Below, in pieces: positions 1 through 8,126 of a stretch of 64,000 bases of DNA. The number at the start of each line of letters is the position of its first letter. Position 1 is the stretch's first letter. Origin of the DNA: Bacteroidales bacterium UBA5349 (lineage in GTDB: Bacteria; Bacteroidota; Bacteroidia; Bacteroidales; Tenuifilaceae). The stretch is taken from contig DHQB01000015.1 of NCBI GenBank assembly GCA_002410065.1, forward strand, positions 88,324 to 152,323, in the 5' to 3' direction. Made by a program: the position numbers and the translations under genes. Below the pieces are notes generated by a model. That model did no database searches. It saw only the letters and a list, made by a program, of their open reading frames with translations, and was not told the origin of the DNA.

Positions 1-3000
1 TGCCTGAAGCGAATAAGGCCCTTGATGTTCTGCTTGATATTCATGAAACCCTTTTATCGGCAAGTAAGAAACCTGAGAATATTGATAGCCTAATTCAATC
101 TCTTGCCATATTTCTAGAAATGGTATGTGCGCTAGAGGTGGAGCATACCCAAGCATTAGATAGAGGGGTTGGTATTCTGGAGAACGCTTTTGCTAAAAAA
201 AAGGAATCAGTTATTAAAAATGCAAATAACCTAAAGAAGAGGTTAGCAGTACTGATAAAAAAAGATTTGCTGGGCGATAGAATATTCGGTTTGTTTAAAA
301 ATATAGCCAGTCAAACTATTGATGAATGGCAAAGTGAGTCGAAAATAGATGAGTGGGCAAAGAGCGACGTACGCTTTTTTCCAGAAGAGAATCTTGATGT
401 AATTAATAAGGTAGGGAGCAATTTCTATACTCAGCTAAAGCGACAGGTTACCCTTGCAAAAACATGGGACGATTTTGCGGATAAGGTTTTACTTTTCTCA
501 GATATTGCTGATTATCACAGGGGGATAATTTCAGAGTTTCCCAGCCCCATAAGCCAATTCCATTATATCATTTATCTTCTTCGAATGTCGGTAATGGACC
601 ATCAGAGGGAATATTTGATATGGGATTTAAATAAATTGTTAACCAGTATTTTTAGCGATGTTCCTACCAAGGATATACATCAATTTGTTGATGATATTTT
701 TAAACTCTTTGAGGAGTTACTAGATGAGCATAAATCTATTGTTCTCGACTGTATTGCCACAATGGGTAAGGAGTTTGCGCTGTTCTACAATAAGGAATTG
801 CTCTCGCAGTTCGAGGACAATGTTATTCGGATAGGCTTTACGCCGCCGGGCAATACCTTTATGAGTGCCGACTGGCAGCTAAAAGCCGACCCAAACCACC
901 TAAAAAGCATGCGTGTTTGGCTCGACCTGATAGAGGTTGCTCCAAACCGTTTCGAGAAACTTCTACCCGCTTTAATCATCAATTTAAAACTTGGGGGCGT
1001 ACTTATTTTCGATACCGACCTTTTTCAGCGTAACATATCAAAGTTATTGAACGCCGATATAGCTGGGGTGTTTAAACCTGTAAAGGAACTTTGCAGACTG
1101 TTCCCTGTTTTCTTTAATGAGATTGGTGCCGAGGGCGACCTTCGTGATGTGACAACCGAAATTGATACGCTCTCAAATAGGCAGGATAAGCTGATGCACT
1201 TTCTGCGGAAACAAATACATATCGATAGCAACAATAAGCATCTTGATTTTCTTCAAGTAATATTGGACTATTGGATAGATGGCGATTTTGAGAAGATTTC
1301 GACATTGCTTCCCCCCGATATTAAAGATGCTGTATCGAGTGGCGACCAGTGGGTACTGCCCATGCGTAAACTTATTACCGAGGTTTCCCAGCATCTATCT
1401 ATATCGCCCAACCAATTGTTAAGCGCAAAAAAGCAAGATATTGACAAAGCAATTGATCAAGTTAAAGATGTTGAAGACTTACACAAAAAGAAATTACAGC
1501 TATTTGTACAAGTAGTGCATTTGCTACGCGGCAAGTATTTAGCCGAAACTGCTGACATTGCACATGAAATGCGTATGTGTGGATGTATAGAGAAACAGGC
1601 ACTTGATGATTATGTAAAAGCAGAGAAAGAGGACGACCAGCTAGTTATGCTGAAAGTTATATATCAGTGCATGACCAACCTGAATACTATAGTTAATAAC
1701 AAGAAAAAAACCGAAGGGTGGGAGACAATCTACTATAAACGTCACGTGGCATTTGGTATTCCATCGATGTATGGGCAATACCACGAGGAGAAATTTGAGG
1801 CATTGGGGCAAATATTTAGGATGGAGATGGCTGCTTCAAAAATTATGCGTCAAATTGTTGGTAGCGTAAACCTATCGTATATAACAGCAAGTACCCTAAA
1901 ACGTATAGTTGACGTGTTAACGCTATTCTATCAGGGGCTTAACCTCGATGGTATCATCAACAAGGGATTTGAATCGAACTTAAAGATGTTGCGCTTCAGT
2001 TTCAGCTCATTCAGCTTTTCACTTAACCAGTACATCAATATTTTTCAGTTTTTGAGCAACTGTGTTAAAGAAATTATTCGCAACTCGTTTTACCGTCGTT
2101 TCGATGGCATACTTAAGGATATTGTTCCTAAATATGTAAGCGGAACAGATGAATCAGATAATCAGTTCTTATTTCATAAGCAATCGGAATCGTTTTACCG
2201 CGATATGCTGTCGACCTCGTTTCTGCTTCAGGATCTAGATAACTTTATTGCCGAAGTGTTAAATAGCCTAAACGATATGGCTGATCTTTATTCTGAAAAA
2301 ACGCTAAGGGATATTATGGATTTTGATGATCAAATGATGATTACATCTTTAAGTAAACCAAGTCCCAAACTCGATAACAAAGTTTTCTTAGGCTCAAAGG
2401 GCTACTTCTTAAAGAGCATTTATCAGAAAAAATTCCCTGTGCCCCCAGGCTTTATTCTTACCACGGAGTTATTCCGTAGGCGCGATACTGTAATGGAATA
2501 CAAGCCTTTAAAGATTGATTTTGAAAAAGCGGTTAAGGAATATCTAAGCAAGATTGAGCGGATTGTGAATAAAAAGTTTGGCGATATTAAAAACCCACTA
2601 CTGCTATCGGTTAGGTCGGGCGCACCCATATCAATGCCTGGTGCAATGAATACTTTTCTGAATGTGGGAATGAACGATAGAATTACCGAATCGCTTAGCC
2701 AAATGCCAAACATGGCTTGGACCGCATGGGATTGTTATAGGCGATTTTTACAATCGTGGGGGCAAGCTTTTGGCATTGATCGAACAACTTTCGATAACAT
2801 AGTTACAAAGCATCAGAATAGGCTAGGAGCTGAGATCAAGGATTCTTTTGATCCTGAGCAGATGCGCGAAATAGCTTTAGAATATAAAGCACTACTTATA
2901 AAGCGGAGCATTCCATTGTACGACAATGTTTACGAGCAACTTTTTGCTGCAATTAATATTGTATTCGAAAGTTGGGATGGAGAAAGAGCCCAACTTTACC

Positions 3001-3845
3001 GTAAGCATCTGCAGATTGCTGATGAATGGGGAACCGCTGTAATTATTCAATGTATGGTTCTAGGAAACCTTCATCGTTCATCCGGAACGGGCGTGGTTTT
3101 TACCTACGATGCTACAACTGAAAACCCTGGGTTGAGGCTGAATGGAGATTATTCACTGCTGAGTCAAGGCGATGATGTGGTTGGAGGGATAACCAATGTG
3201 CTGCCAATTTCTGAGCATCAGGTTCGGGGACAGAAAGGATCGAAAAACAAATCGCTACAATCACAGCTGCCAAGAACATACCAGCATTTGTTTCAGCTTG
3301 CCGATAGGTTGGTAAACGAGTTGCATCTTGGCCATCAGGAAATTGAGTTTACTTTCGAATCGGATAACCCTTACGATTTGTATGTTCTACAAACCCGTGA
3401 CCAGCAGATATATAAGCCCGAGGTTAAGATTATGTACCAAACGCCCCCGCCCCGAGCCAAGTTAATGGGCAAGGGTATTCCAATTGGGGCATCAATACTA
3501 AATGGCTTAGTTGTTTTCGATCACTCAGATTTAGCAAAACAGAAAGAACTTAATCCCCAAGGTAAATTCATCTATGTAAACTCAGATACCACCCCCGACG
3601 ACCTTCCAATTGTTTTTGAGTGTGATGGTCTAATTACTTCGCGCGGAGGGGCAACCTCGCATGCAGCAGTTACTGCTGGTAGGCTTGGGAAAGTTTGCGT
3701 GGTAAGCTGCAACGATATGGTTGTTTTTAGCAATAAAAAGATGTGCACCTTTGGTAAAACCAACATCACTTCGGGCGATGCCCTATCGGTTGATGCCCAT
3801 ACGGGGAGCATTTACGTTGGGCATTACGATTTACAGCAGGAATAG
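1..3845 (+). CDS. PPDK-like dikinase protein, 5' end outside window
   Basis: The frame is open from base 3, well before the first ATG at 120, so the true start lies left of the window. The last third is of the pyruvate phosphate dikinase/PEP synthase type. An ATP-grasp nucleotide-binding domain begins near base 2380 (GSKGYFLKSI, PVPPGFILTT) and contains SVRSGAPISMPGAMNT, YSLLSQGDDVVGGI and YVLQTRDQ. A phosphohistidine swivel domain follows, with TSRGGATSHAAV; its histidine codon is 3660-3662. The protein stops about 60 codons later, so the C-terminal PEP/pyruvate barrel of true PPDK is absent. The roughly 750 codons before the ATP-grasp domain look helical and match nothing I recognise. By family knowledge it can carry ATP-derived phosphate on histidine; the acceptor is unknown. 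Calling it pyruvate phosphate dikinase would be over-annotation. Confidence 0.85.
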   Translation, partial: PEANKALDVLLDIHETLLSASKKPENIDSLIQSLAIFLEMVCALEVEHTQALDRGVGILENAFAKKKESVIKNANNLKKRLAVLIKKDLLGDRIFGLFKNIASQTIDEWQSESKIDEWAKSDVRFFPEENLDVINKVGSNFYTQLKRQVTLAKTWDDFADKVLLFSDIADYHRGIISEFPSPISQFHYIIYLLRMSVMDHQREYLIWDLNKLLTSIFSDVPTKDIHQFVDDIFKLFEELLDEHKSIVLDCIATMGKEFALFYNKELLSQFEDNVIRIGFTPPGNTFMSADWQLKADPNHLKSMRVWLDLIEVAPNRFEKLLPALIINLKLGGVLIFDTDLFQRNISKLLNADIAGVFKPVKELCRLFPVFFNEIGAEGDLRDVTTEIDTLSNRQDKLMHFLRKQIHIDSNNKHLDFLQVILDYWIDGDFEKISTLLPPDIKDAVSSGDQWVLPMRKLITEVSQHLSISPNQLLSAKKQDIDKAIDQVKDVEDLHKKKLQLFVQVVHLLRGKYLAETADIAHEMRMCGCIEKQALDDYVKAEKEDDQLVMLKVIYQCMTNLNTIVNNKKKTEGWETIYYKRHVAFGIPSMYGQYHEEKFEALGQIFRMEMAASKIMRQIVGSVNLSYITASTLKRIVDVLTLFYQGLNLDGIINKGFESNLKMLRFSFSSFSFSLNQYINIFQFLSNCVKEIIRNSFYRRFDGILKDIVPKYVSGTDESDNQFLFHKQSESFYRDMLSTSFLLQDLDNFIAEVLNSLNDMADLYSEKTLRDIMDFDDQMMITSLSKPSPKLDNKVFLGSKGYFLKSIYQKKFPVPPGFILTTELFRRRDTVMEYKPLKIDFEKAVKEYLSKIERIVNKKFGDIKNPLLLSVRSGAPISMPGAMNTFLNVGMNDRITESLSQMPNMAWTAWDCYRRFLQSWGQAFGIDRTTFDNIVTKHQNRLGAEIKDSFDPEQMREIALEYKALLIKRSIPLYDNVYEQLFAAINIVFESWDGERAQLYRKHLQIADEWGTAVIIQCMVLGNLHRSSGTGVVFTYDATTENPGLRLNGDYSLLSQGDDVVGGITNVLPISEHQVRGQKGSKNKSLQSQLPRTYQHLFQLADRLVNELHLGHQEIEFTFESDNPYDLYVLQTRDQQIYKPEVKIMYQTPPPRAKLMGKGIPIGASILNGLVVFDHSDLAKQKELNPQGKFIYVNSDTTPDDLPIVFECDGLITSRGGATSHAAVTAGRLGKVCVVSCNDMVVFSNKKMCTFGKTNITSGDALSVDAHTGSIYVGHYDLQQE

Positions 3846-3858
3846 AGACAGAACACTT

Positions 3859-3884
3859 TAGTGTTCTTAGACACTCTTTTTTTA
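3859..3884 (+). terminator. Hairpin and T-tract after the dikinase-like gene
   Basis: AGTGT (3860-3864) pairs with ACACT (3871-3875) and is followed by C and eight T. An overlapping alternative stem, AGAACAC/GTGTTCT (3850-3867), excludes it. The stem is short, so efficiency is uncertain. Confidence 0.45.
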
Positions 3885-3907
3885 GCATAGAATAAGTTTC
3901 ATAATGC

Positions 3908-3915
3908 TAAATTTG
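3908..3915 (+). promoter_or_regulatory. -7 box TAAATTTG before first GAPDH gene
   Basis: TAAATTTG matches the Bacteroidota TAnnTTTG element and lies 18 bases before the ATG at 3934. No clean TTG is seen at the -33 spacing, so this rests on one element. Confidence 0.4.
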
Positions 3916-3933
3916 TGACCTAAATATGCTTCA

Positions 3934-4944
3934 ATGAATAAGGTAAGAATTGGGATTAACGGATTTGGACGGATTGGTAAGATGTTCTTTAGGTTACTGG
4001 CTCATCATCCAGAAATTGACTTGGTAGGAATAAATGACCTAATGGACGATGAGATGCTTCTTTATCTCCTAAGGTACGATACCGTTCATGGCAGATTTAA
4101 TAAAGAGGTAAAGATTATTGATAACAAATTGCACATCAACGGATCAAAAGTAATTATTGGGCATTACGAAAACCCGTCGCAAATACCTTGGAAAGAATGG
4201 GGGGTTGATATAGTTTTGGAATCGTCGGGGTATTTTACAACACGACAAAGCCTTCAACAGCATATCGATGCAGGGGCAAAGAGGGTAATCCTTTCAAGCC
4301 CACCCTCCGATATGCTTGATTATACCGTGGTGATAGGGGTAAACGAAGAGCAGTTACTCCCTCAGCACAAAATAGTTTCCAATGCTAGTTGTACAGCCAA
4401 CTGTGTTACACCAATTTTACATTTGCTAAACAAGGAGATTGGCATTGAATCAGCCTTTTTAAATACTGTTCATCCCTATACCAACAATCAGCGTATAATT
4501 GATTCACCTCACCATGATTTTCGCAGATCGCGCGCATCGGCCAATAATATTATCCCAACTTCAACCAGTGCAATCCGAGCAATACATACTATTATTCCTG
4601 AACTACAGAATAAGTTTAATGGGATTTCAACTCGCGTTCCTGTTGTTTGCGGTGCACTTTCAGAGTTGGTTATCACTTTCCCTGAAAAGGTTACTGCACT
4701 TTCAATAAACAGCCTAGTTCAGCAATATGCAAAGGGTAGCATGAGTAACATCCTTGAGTATGCAACCGACCCCATTGTTTCTAGCGATGTAATTGGTAGC
4801 AAATACTCCTGCATTTTCGACTCGTTGGCAACTAAAGTAGTAAGCAACAATACGGCTCAAATTATTCTTTGGTACGACAATGAAATTGGTTACTCCAATC
4901 GGCTGGTCGATTTGGTGTTGATTATGGCAAGCCAAATGGATTGA
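3934..4944 (+). CDS. GAPDH-family dehydrogenase, divergent type I (336 aa)
   Basis: The N-terminal NAD-binding motif INGFGRIGK, the NAD-type loop GINDL, the active-site SNASCTANC (Cys153, codon 4390-4392), the catalytic histidine in NTVHPYTNNQ and the C-terminal WYDNEIGYSNR all place this in the phosphorylating aldehyde dehydrogenase superfamily. The length, 336 residues, is normal. Several usually fixed positions differ: the canonical second Thr of CTTNC is Ala, the phosphate-site TTGAAK is TSTSAIR, and the RVP region reads RVPVVCGALSE. It could be a GAPDH with altered phosphate contacts or an erythrose-4-phosphate dehydrogenase used in vitamin B6 synthesis; sequence reading alone does not decide. 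It lies directly before a second, very different GAPDH-family gene and has its own probable promoter. Confidence 0.8.
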   Translation: MNKVRIGINGFGRIGKMFFRLLAHHPEIDLVGINDLMDDEMLLYLLRYDTVHGRFNKEVKIIDNKLHINGSKVIIGHYENPSQIPWKEWGVDIVLESSGYFTTRQSLQQHIDAGAKRVILSSPPSDMLDYTVVIGVNEEQLLPQHKIVSNASCTANCVTPILHLLNKEIGIESAFLNTVHPYTNNQRIIDSPHHDFRRSRASANNIIPTSTSAIRAIHTIIPELQNKFNGISTRVPVVCGALSELVITFPEKVTALSINSLVQQYAKGSMSNILEYATDPIVSSDVIGSKYSCIFDSLATKVVSNNTAQIILWYDNEIGYSNRLVDLVLIMASQMD

Positions 4945-4957
4945 CTTTGTCTTTAGA

Positions 4958-4969
4958 TGTTAATTAACA
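4958..4969. repeat. 12-bp perfect palindrome between the two GAPDH genes
   Basis: TGTTAATTAACA is a perfect palindrome 12 bases upstream of the probable -33 element of the second GAPDH gene. It could be an operator; an AT-rich palindrome of this size can also arise by chance. Confidence 0.35.
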
Positions 4970-4980
4970 CGCATCAATCT

Positions 4981-5011
4981 TTTGTTTGAGCAAAAAAATG
5001 ATGGATATTTG
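4981..5011 (+). promoter_or_regulatory. Probable promoter of second GAPDH gene
   Basis: TTTG (4981-4984), 19 bases, then GATATTTG (5004-5011). The spacing fits the Bacteroidota -33/-7 promoter; the first T of the -7 box is G. Confidence 0.4.
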
Positions 5012-5056
5012 AATTTAAATCTAATCTCATTATAATCTAACTAATCCCATAGAATT

Positions 5057-6310
5057 ATGGAGCCAGTAATCAAAGGAAAGAATTACCTTGGAATCAATAG
5101 CTTAGGCCGTATTGGCAAGCTAATGGTTTGGAACCAATTAGTTAATCGAAATTTCGATGGCGTGGTGGTGAACCTAGGTCGCGAGGTGGGCAAAAAGCCT
5201 GAGGATATGATTTGTGCACTTGAGTCGGATACTACCTACGGCCGACTTGAGCATTTTCTGTATGGCCACACTGGCAAAAAGATAACATTTAAGTTAGTAG
5301 ATGCCGAAAACTTTGTTTTCGATATCGATGGGATGTATGTTAAGATACTTACTAAGGAGCGCAACCCTAAGAATATTCCTTGGGCCAAGGAAGGGGTGCA
5401 AATTGTGGTAGACTGTACCGGCCAATTCCTCGATCCAACTACCGATGTAGACTCTGGGAGAGGAAGCCTTCGAGGGCACTTAATGGGAGGAGCAAAAAAG
5501 GTGGTAGCATCGGCACCCTTCAAAATTAAGGACTCATCGAAAAAAATGCCCGACGATAGCCTTATGATGGTCTATGGTATTAACCATATGAACTTTGATC
5601 CGCTTAAGCATCATGTAGTTTCAGCAGCTAGTTGCACCACTACCGGTTTGGCGCATATGATTAAGCCACTGCTTGAGAATTCAGCAACTTCAAAAATTCT
5701 TACAGCCTCAATGTCAACAGTGCATGCTGCTACCAACACCCAATCGGTACTCGATACAATACCAAGCATGGGCACATCCGATTTGCGTAAAACACGTTCA
5801 GTACTCAACAATATCATACTTTCAACCACTGGTGCAGCCAAAGCGTTGGATTCAATTATTCCCGAAATTCAGGAGATTGGCTTTATGGCCGACTCGGTTC
5901 GAATTCCTACAAGCACTGTATCGCTCATTACGCTTAACCTAACGTTTTATAGCGAGATTGATGCAAAGGGCAATCCAACCATTAACCGAAACGTGATTAA
6001 CAATATCTACAAAGATGCAGCAGCAGGTGCACAGCGCGATATGGTTGTTTTTTCCGAAAGACAAAATGTATCGTCAGATTTGATTGGCTATAAGGCTGCT
6101 GCAGTTATTGAGGGTCACGAAACGCATACGCGTACAGGTTTTATTAAATTACCTGTTGAGTCTCTTGCCAAATATGGAGTGCAGGCAAACAGTGAGATAA
6201 ACATCCCTGTTACCCACCTAAAGGTTTTTGGTTGGTATGATAATGAGTATGGCAGTTATGTGAACTTCCTTACAAAGTTGGTATGTCATGTAAATGCATC
6301 GCTTAGGTAA
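5057..6310 (+). CDS. gap: GAPDH-family dehydrogenase, long form (417 aa)
   Basis: This is a second member of the glyceraldehyde-3-phosphate dehydrogenase superfamily. The nucleotide-binding motif reads INSLGRIGK, the active site SAASCTTTG (Cys193, codon 5633-5635), the catalytic histidine lies in STVHAATNTQ, and WYDNEYGSYVNF closes the catalytic domain. At 417 residues it is about 80 longer than standard GAPDH, with extra sequence before the active-site loop and a larger insertion around EGHETHTRTGF near the C terminus. The loop that normally carries the NAD-selecting aspartate (AINDL) reads VVNLGREVG, so cofactor preference may differ from the upstream paralogue. It likely acts in glycolysis or gluconeogenesis. 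It is followed by a strong terminator, so it is probably transcribed alone. Confidence 0.8.
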   Translation: MEPVIKGKNYLGINSLGRIGKLMVWNQLVNRNFDGVVVNLGREVGKKPEDMICALESDTTYGRLEHFLYGHTGKKITFKLVDAENFVFDIDGMYVKILTKERNPKNIPWAKEGVQIVVDCTGQFLDPTTDVDSGRGSLRGHLMGGAKKVVASAPFKIKDSSKKMPDDSLMMVYGINHMNFDPLKHHVVSAASCTTTGLAHMIKPLLENSATSKILTASMSTVHAATNTQSVLDTIPSMGTSDLRKTRSVLNNIILSTTGAAKALDSIIPEIQEIGFMADSVRIPTSTVSLITLNLTFYSEIDAKGNPTINRNVINNIYKDAAAGAQRDMVVFSERQNVSSDLIGYKAAAVIEGHETHTRTGFIKLPVESLAKYGVQANSEINIPVTHLKVFGWYDNEYGSYVNFLTKLVCHVNASLR

Positions 6311-6331
6311 ACTACTTTTTGTGTATAAAAT

Positions 6332-6358
6332 AAGCACCCCAAAAGGGGTGTTTTTTTT
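6332..6358 (+). terminator. Rho-independent terminator after long GAPDH gene
   Basis: CACCCC (6335-6340), AAAA loop, GGGGTG (6345-6350), then eight T; flanking A and T bases extend the stem. Confidence 0.85.
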
Positions 6359-6422
6359 GCACTCGTGTGATGTAAATTTTCTATAATAGAAAGGCAGCTG
6401 CTGGTTTTTGTTTTAATTACGC

Positions 6423-6430
6423 TATTTTTG
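6423..6430 (+). promoter_or_regulatory. -7 box TATTTTTG before glycyl-tRNA synthetase
   Basis: TATTTTTG fits TAnnTTTG and lies about 58 bases before the ATG at 6489. The -33 element is not clear. Confidence 0.4.
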
Positions 6431-6488
6431 CAGATGTTTTCATAATCAACCATTAAACAATTTATTCAAAACATAAAAGCGTTTCACA

Positions 6489-8039
6489 ATGAATCAAGAA
6501 GAACTTTTTAAGAAGTTGATTGCGCACTGCAAGGAGTATGGATTTGTTTTCCAAAGTAGCGAGATTTACGATGGACTAAGCGCAGTTTACGATTACGGAC
6601 AGAATGGAGTTGAACTAAAAAATAATATCCGCCAGTATTGGTGGGATGCAATGACCCGTCTGAACGAGAATATAGTGGGCATCGACTCGGCTATATTTAT
6701 GCATCCACAGGTGTGGACAGCCTCGGGACACGTTGGAGCCTTTAACGATCCGCTTATCGACAATAAGGACAGTAAAAAGCGCTACCGCGCCGATGTGCTA
6801 ATTGAGGAGTGGATGGAAAAGCAGAGCGACAAAATAGCAAAAGAAGTTGAAAAGGCTAAGAAACGTTTTGGCGACACCTTTGATGAAGCAATGTTTGTAA
6901 AAACCAATGCTCGAGTTCTTGAAAATCAGGAGAAAATAGATGCTGTTCGCAACCGCATGGCAGAATCTTTGGGAAACAATGATTTGGCAGAGGTTAAAAA
7001 GATAATTGAGGATTGTGAGATTGCTTGCCCCGTATCGGGAACGCGGAACTGGACCGATGTTCGCCAGTTCAACCTGATGTTCGATACTAAAATGGGTTCT
7101 GTTACCGATGATGCGAACGTTATATACCTGCGCCCAGAAACCGCTCAAGGCATTTTTGTAAACTACCTGAATGTGCAAAAAACTGGTCGTATGAAACTTC
7201 CTTTCGGAATAGCACAAATTGGTAAAGCATTCCGCAACGAGATTGTTGCACGCCAGTTTATTTTCCGTATGCGTGAGTTTGAGCAAATGGAAATGCAGTT
7301 TTTTGTTCGACCTGGTGAGGAGTTGAAGTGGTTTGAGTTTTGGAAAGAGCAACGCATGCGCTGGCACAAAGCCTTAGGCCTTGGAGACGATAAATTCCGT
7401 TTTCACGAGCATATTAAGCTGGCTCACTATGCAAATGCCGCTTTCGATATTGAATTCCAATTCCCATTTGGGTTCAAGGAGGTTGAGGGAATACATTCGC
7501 GAACCGATTTCGATTTGGCCAGCCATCAAAAGCATTCGGGAAAGAAACTCCAATACTTCGATCCCGAAACAAATGAGAATTACATTCCATATGTTGTTGA
7601 AACCTCAATAGGTTTAGATCGTACTTTCTTGCAAATTTTGTCGGGTGCTTATACCGAGGAAAAAATAACAAAAGAAGATGGCAGTGTTGATGAGCGTGTT
7701 GTGCTTCGCATTCCACCAGCATTAGCACCAGTTAAGTTGGCCGTTCTACCTCTAGTTAAAAAGGATGGTTTGCCCGAAAAGGCTCGCCAAATAATGGACG
7801 ATCTTAAGGTTGACTTTAAGTGCCAGTACGAGGAGAAGGATAGCATTGGTAAACGCTACCGTAGGCACGATGCCATTGGTACACCATTCTGCATAACAGT
7901 TGATCATCAATCGCTCGAGGACAATATGGTTACAATTCGCTATCGCGATACCATGGAGCAGGAGAGGGTCGATGTTTCTCGTCTACGCGAGATTATGGAG
8001 CAAAAGGTAAGTATGAAAACTTTGCTAAGGAGCATTTAG
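6489..8039 (+). CDS. glyQS: Glycyl-tRNA synthetase, dimeric type
   Basis: This class II aminoacyl-tRNA synthetase charges tRNA-Gly in the cytoplasm. It is the homodimeric single-chain type, not the alpha/beta type. Near the N terminus SSEIYDGLSAVYDYG and then MHPQVWTASGHVGAF are typical of the family. Motif 2 is seen in RPETAQGIFVNY with FRNEI and RMREFEQMEMQFF, and motif 3 near GLDRTFLQIL. The C-terminal anticodon-binding domain begins around APVKLAVLPL. The length, 516 residues, is normal. There is no Shine-Dalgarno site before the ATG, as is common in this phylum. It lies between a terminator and a glycosyltransferase gene. Confidence 0.95.
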   Translation: MNQEELFKKLIAHCKEYGFVFQSSEIYDGLSAVYDYGQNGVELKNNIRQYWWDAMTRLNENIVGIDSAIFMHPQVWTASGHVGAFNDPLIDNKDSKKRYRADVLIEEWMEKQSDKIAKEVEKAKKRFGDTFDEAMFVKTNARVLENQEKIDAVRNRMAESLGNNDLAEVKKIIEDCEIACPVSGTRNWTDVRQFNLMFDTKMGSVTDDANVIYLRPETAQGIFVNYLNVQKTGRMKLPFGIAQIGKAFRNEIVARQFIFRMREFEQMEMQFFVRPGEELKWFEFWKEQRMRWHKALGLGDDKFRFHEHIKLAHYANAAFDIEFQFPFGFKEVEGIHSRTDFDLASHQKHSGKKLQYFDPETNENYIPYVVETSIGLDRTFLQILSGAYTEEKITKEDGSVDERVVLRIPPALAPVKLAVLPLVKKDGLPEKARQIMDDLKVDFKCQYEEKDSIGKRYRRHDAIGTPFCITVDHQSLEDNMVTIRYRDTMEQERVDVSRLREIMEQKVSMKTLLRSI

Positions 8040-8075
8040 TGTTATCGTAATCTCCTTACTTAGTTTATTACGTTT

Positions 8076-8084
8076 TAATTTTTG
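8076..8084 (+). promoter_or_regulatory. Possible -7 box before glycosyltransferase gene
   Basis: TAATTTTTG resembles TAnnTTTG with one extra spacer base. It would start transcription near 8090, downstream of the first possible TTG codon (8082), which favours the GTG start at 8127. Confidence 0.25.
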
Positions 8085-8126
8085 CCAACTGGGTACTGTG
8101 TCCAGATAATAAACTCCTTTGTAATA

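Noticed and set aside
1..3845. Annotation as pyruvate phosphate dikinase (ppdK)
   Set aside because: The C-terminal PEP/pyruvate-binding barrel is absent, so that reaction is not supported.
6798..7367. 189-residue open frame antisense to glycyl-tRNA synthetase
   Set aside because: It lies wholly inside a certain gene, has no promoter or family signature, and reflects codon bias on the coding strand.
8082..8126. TTG start for the glycosyltransferase
   Set aside because: It overlaps a probable -7 box, and homologues begin at the RKRVLIITYYWPP segment.
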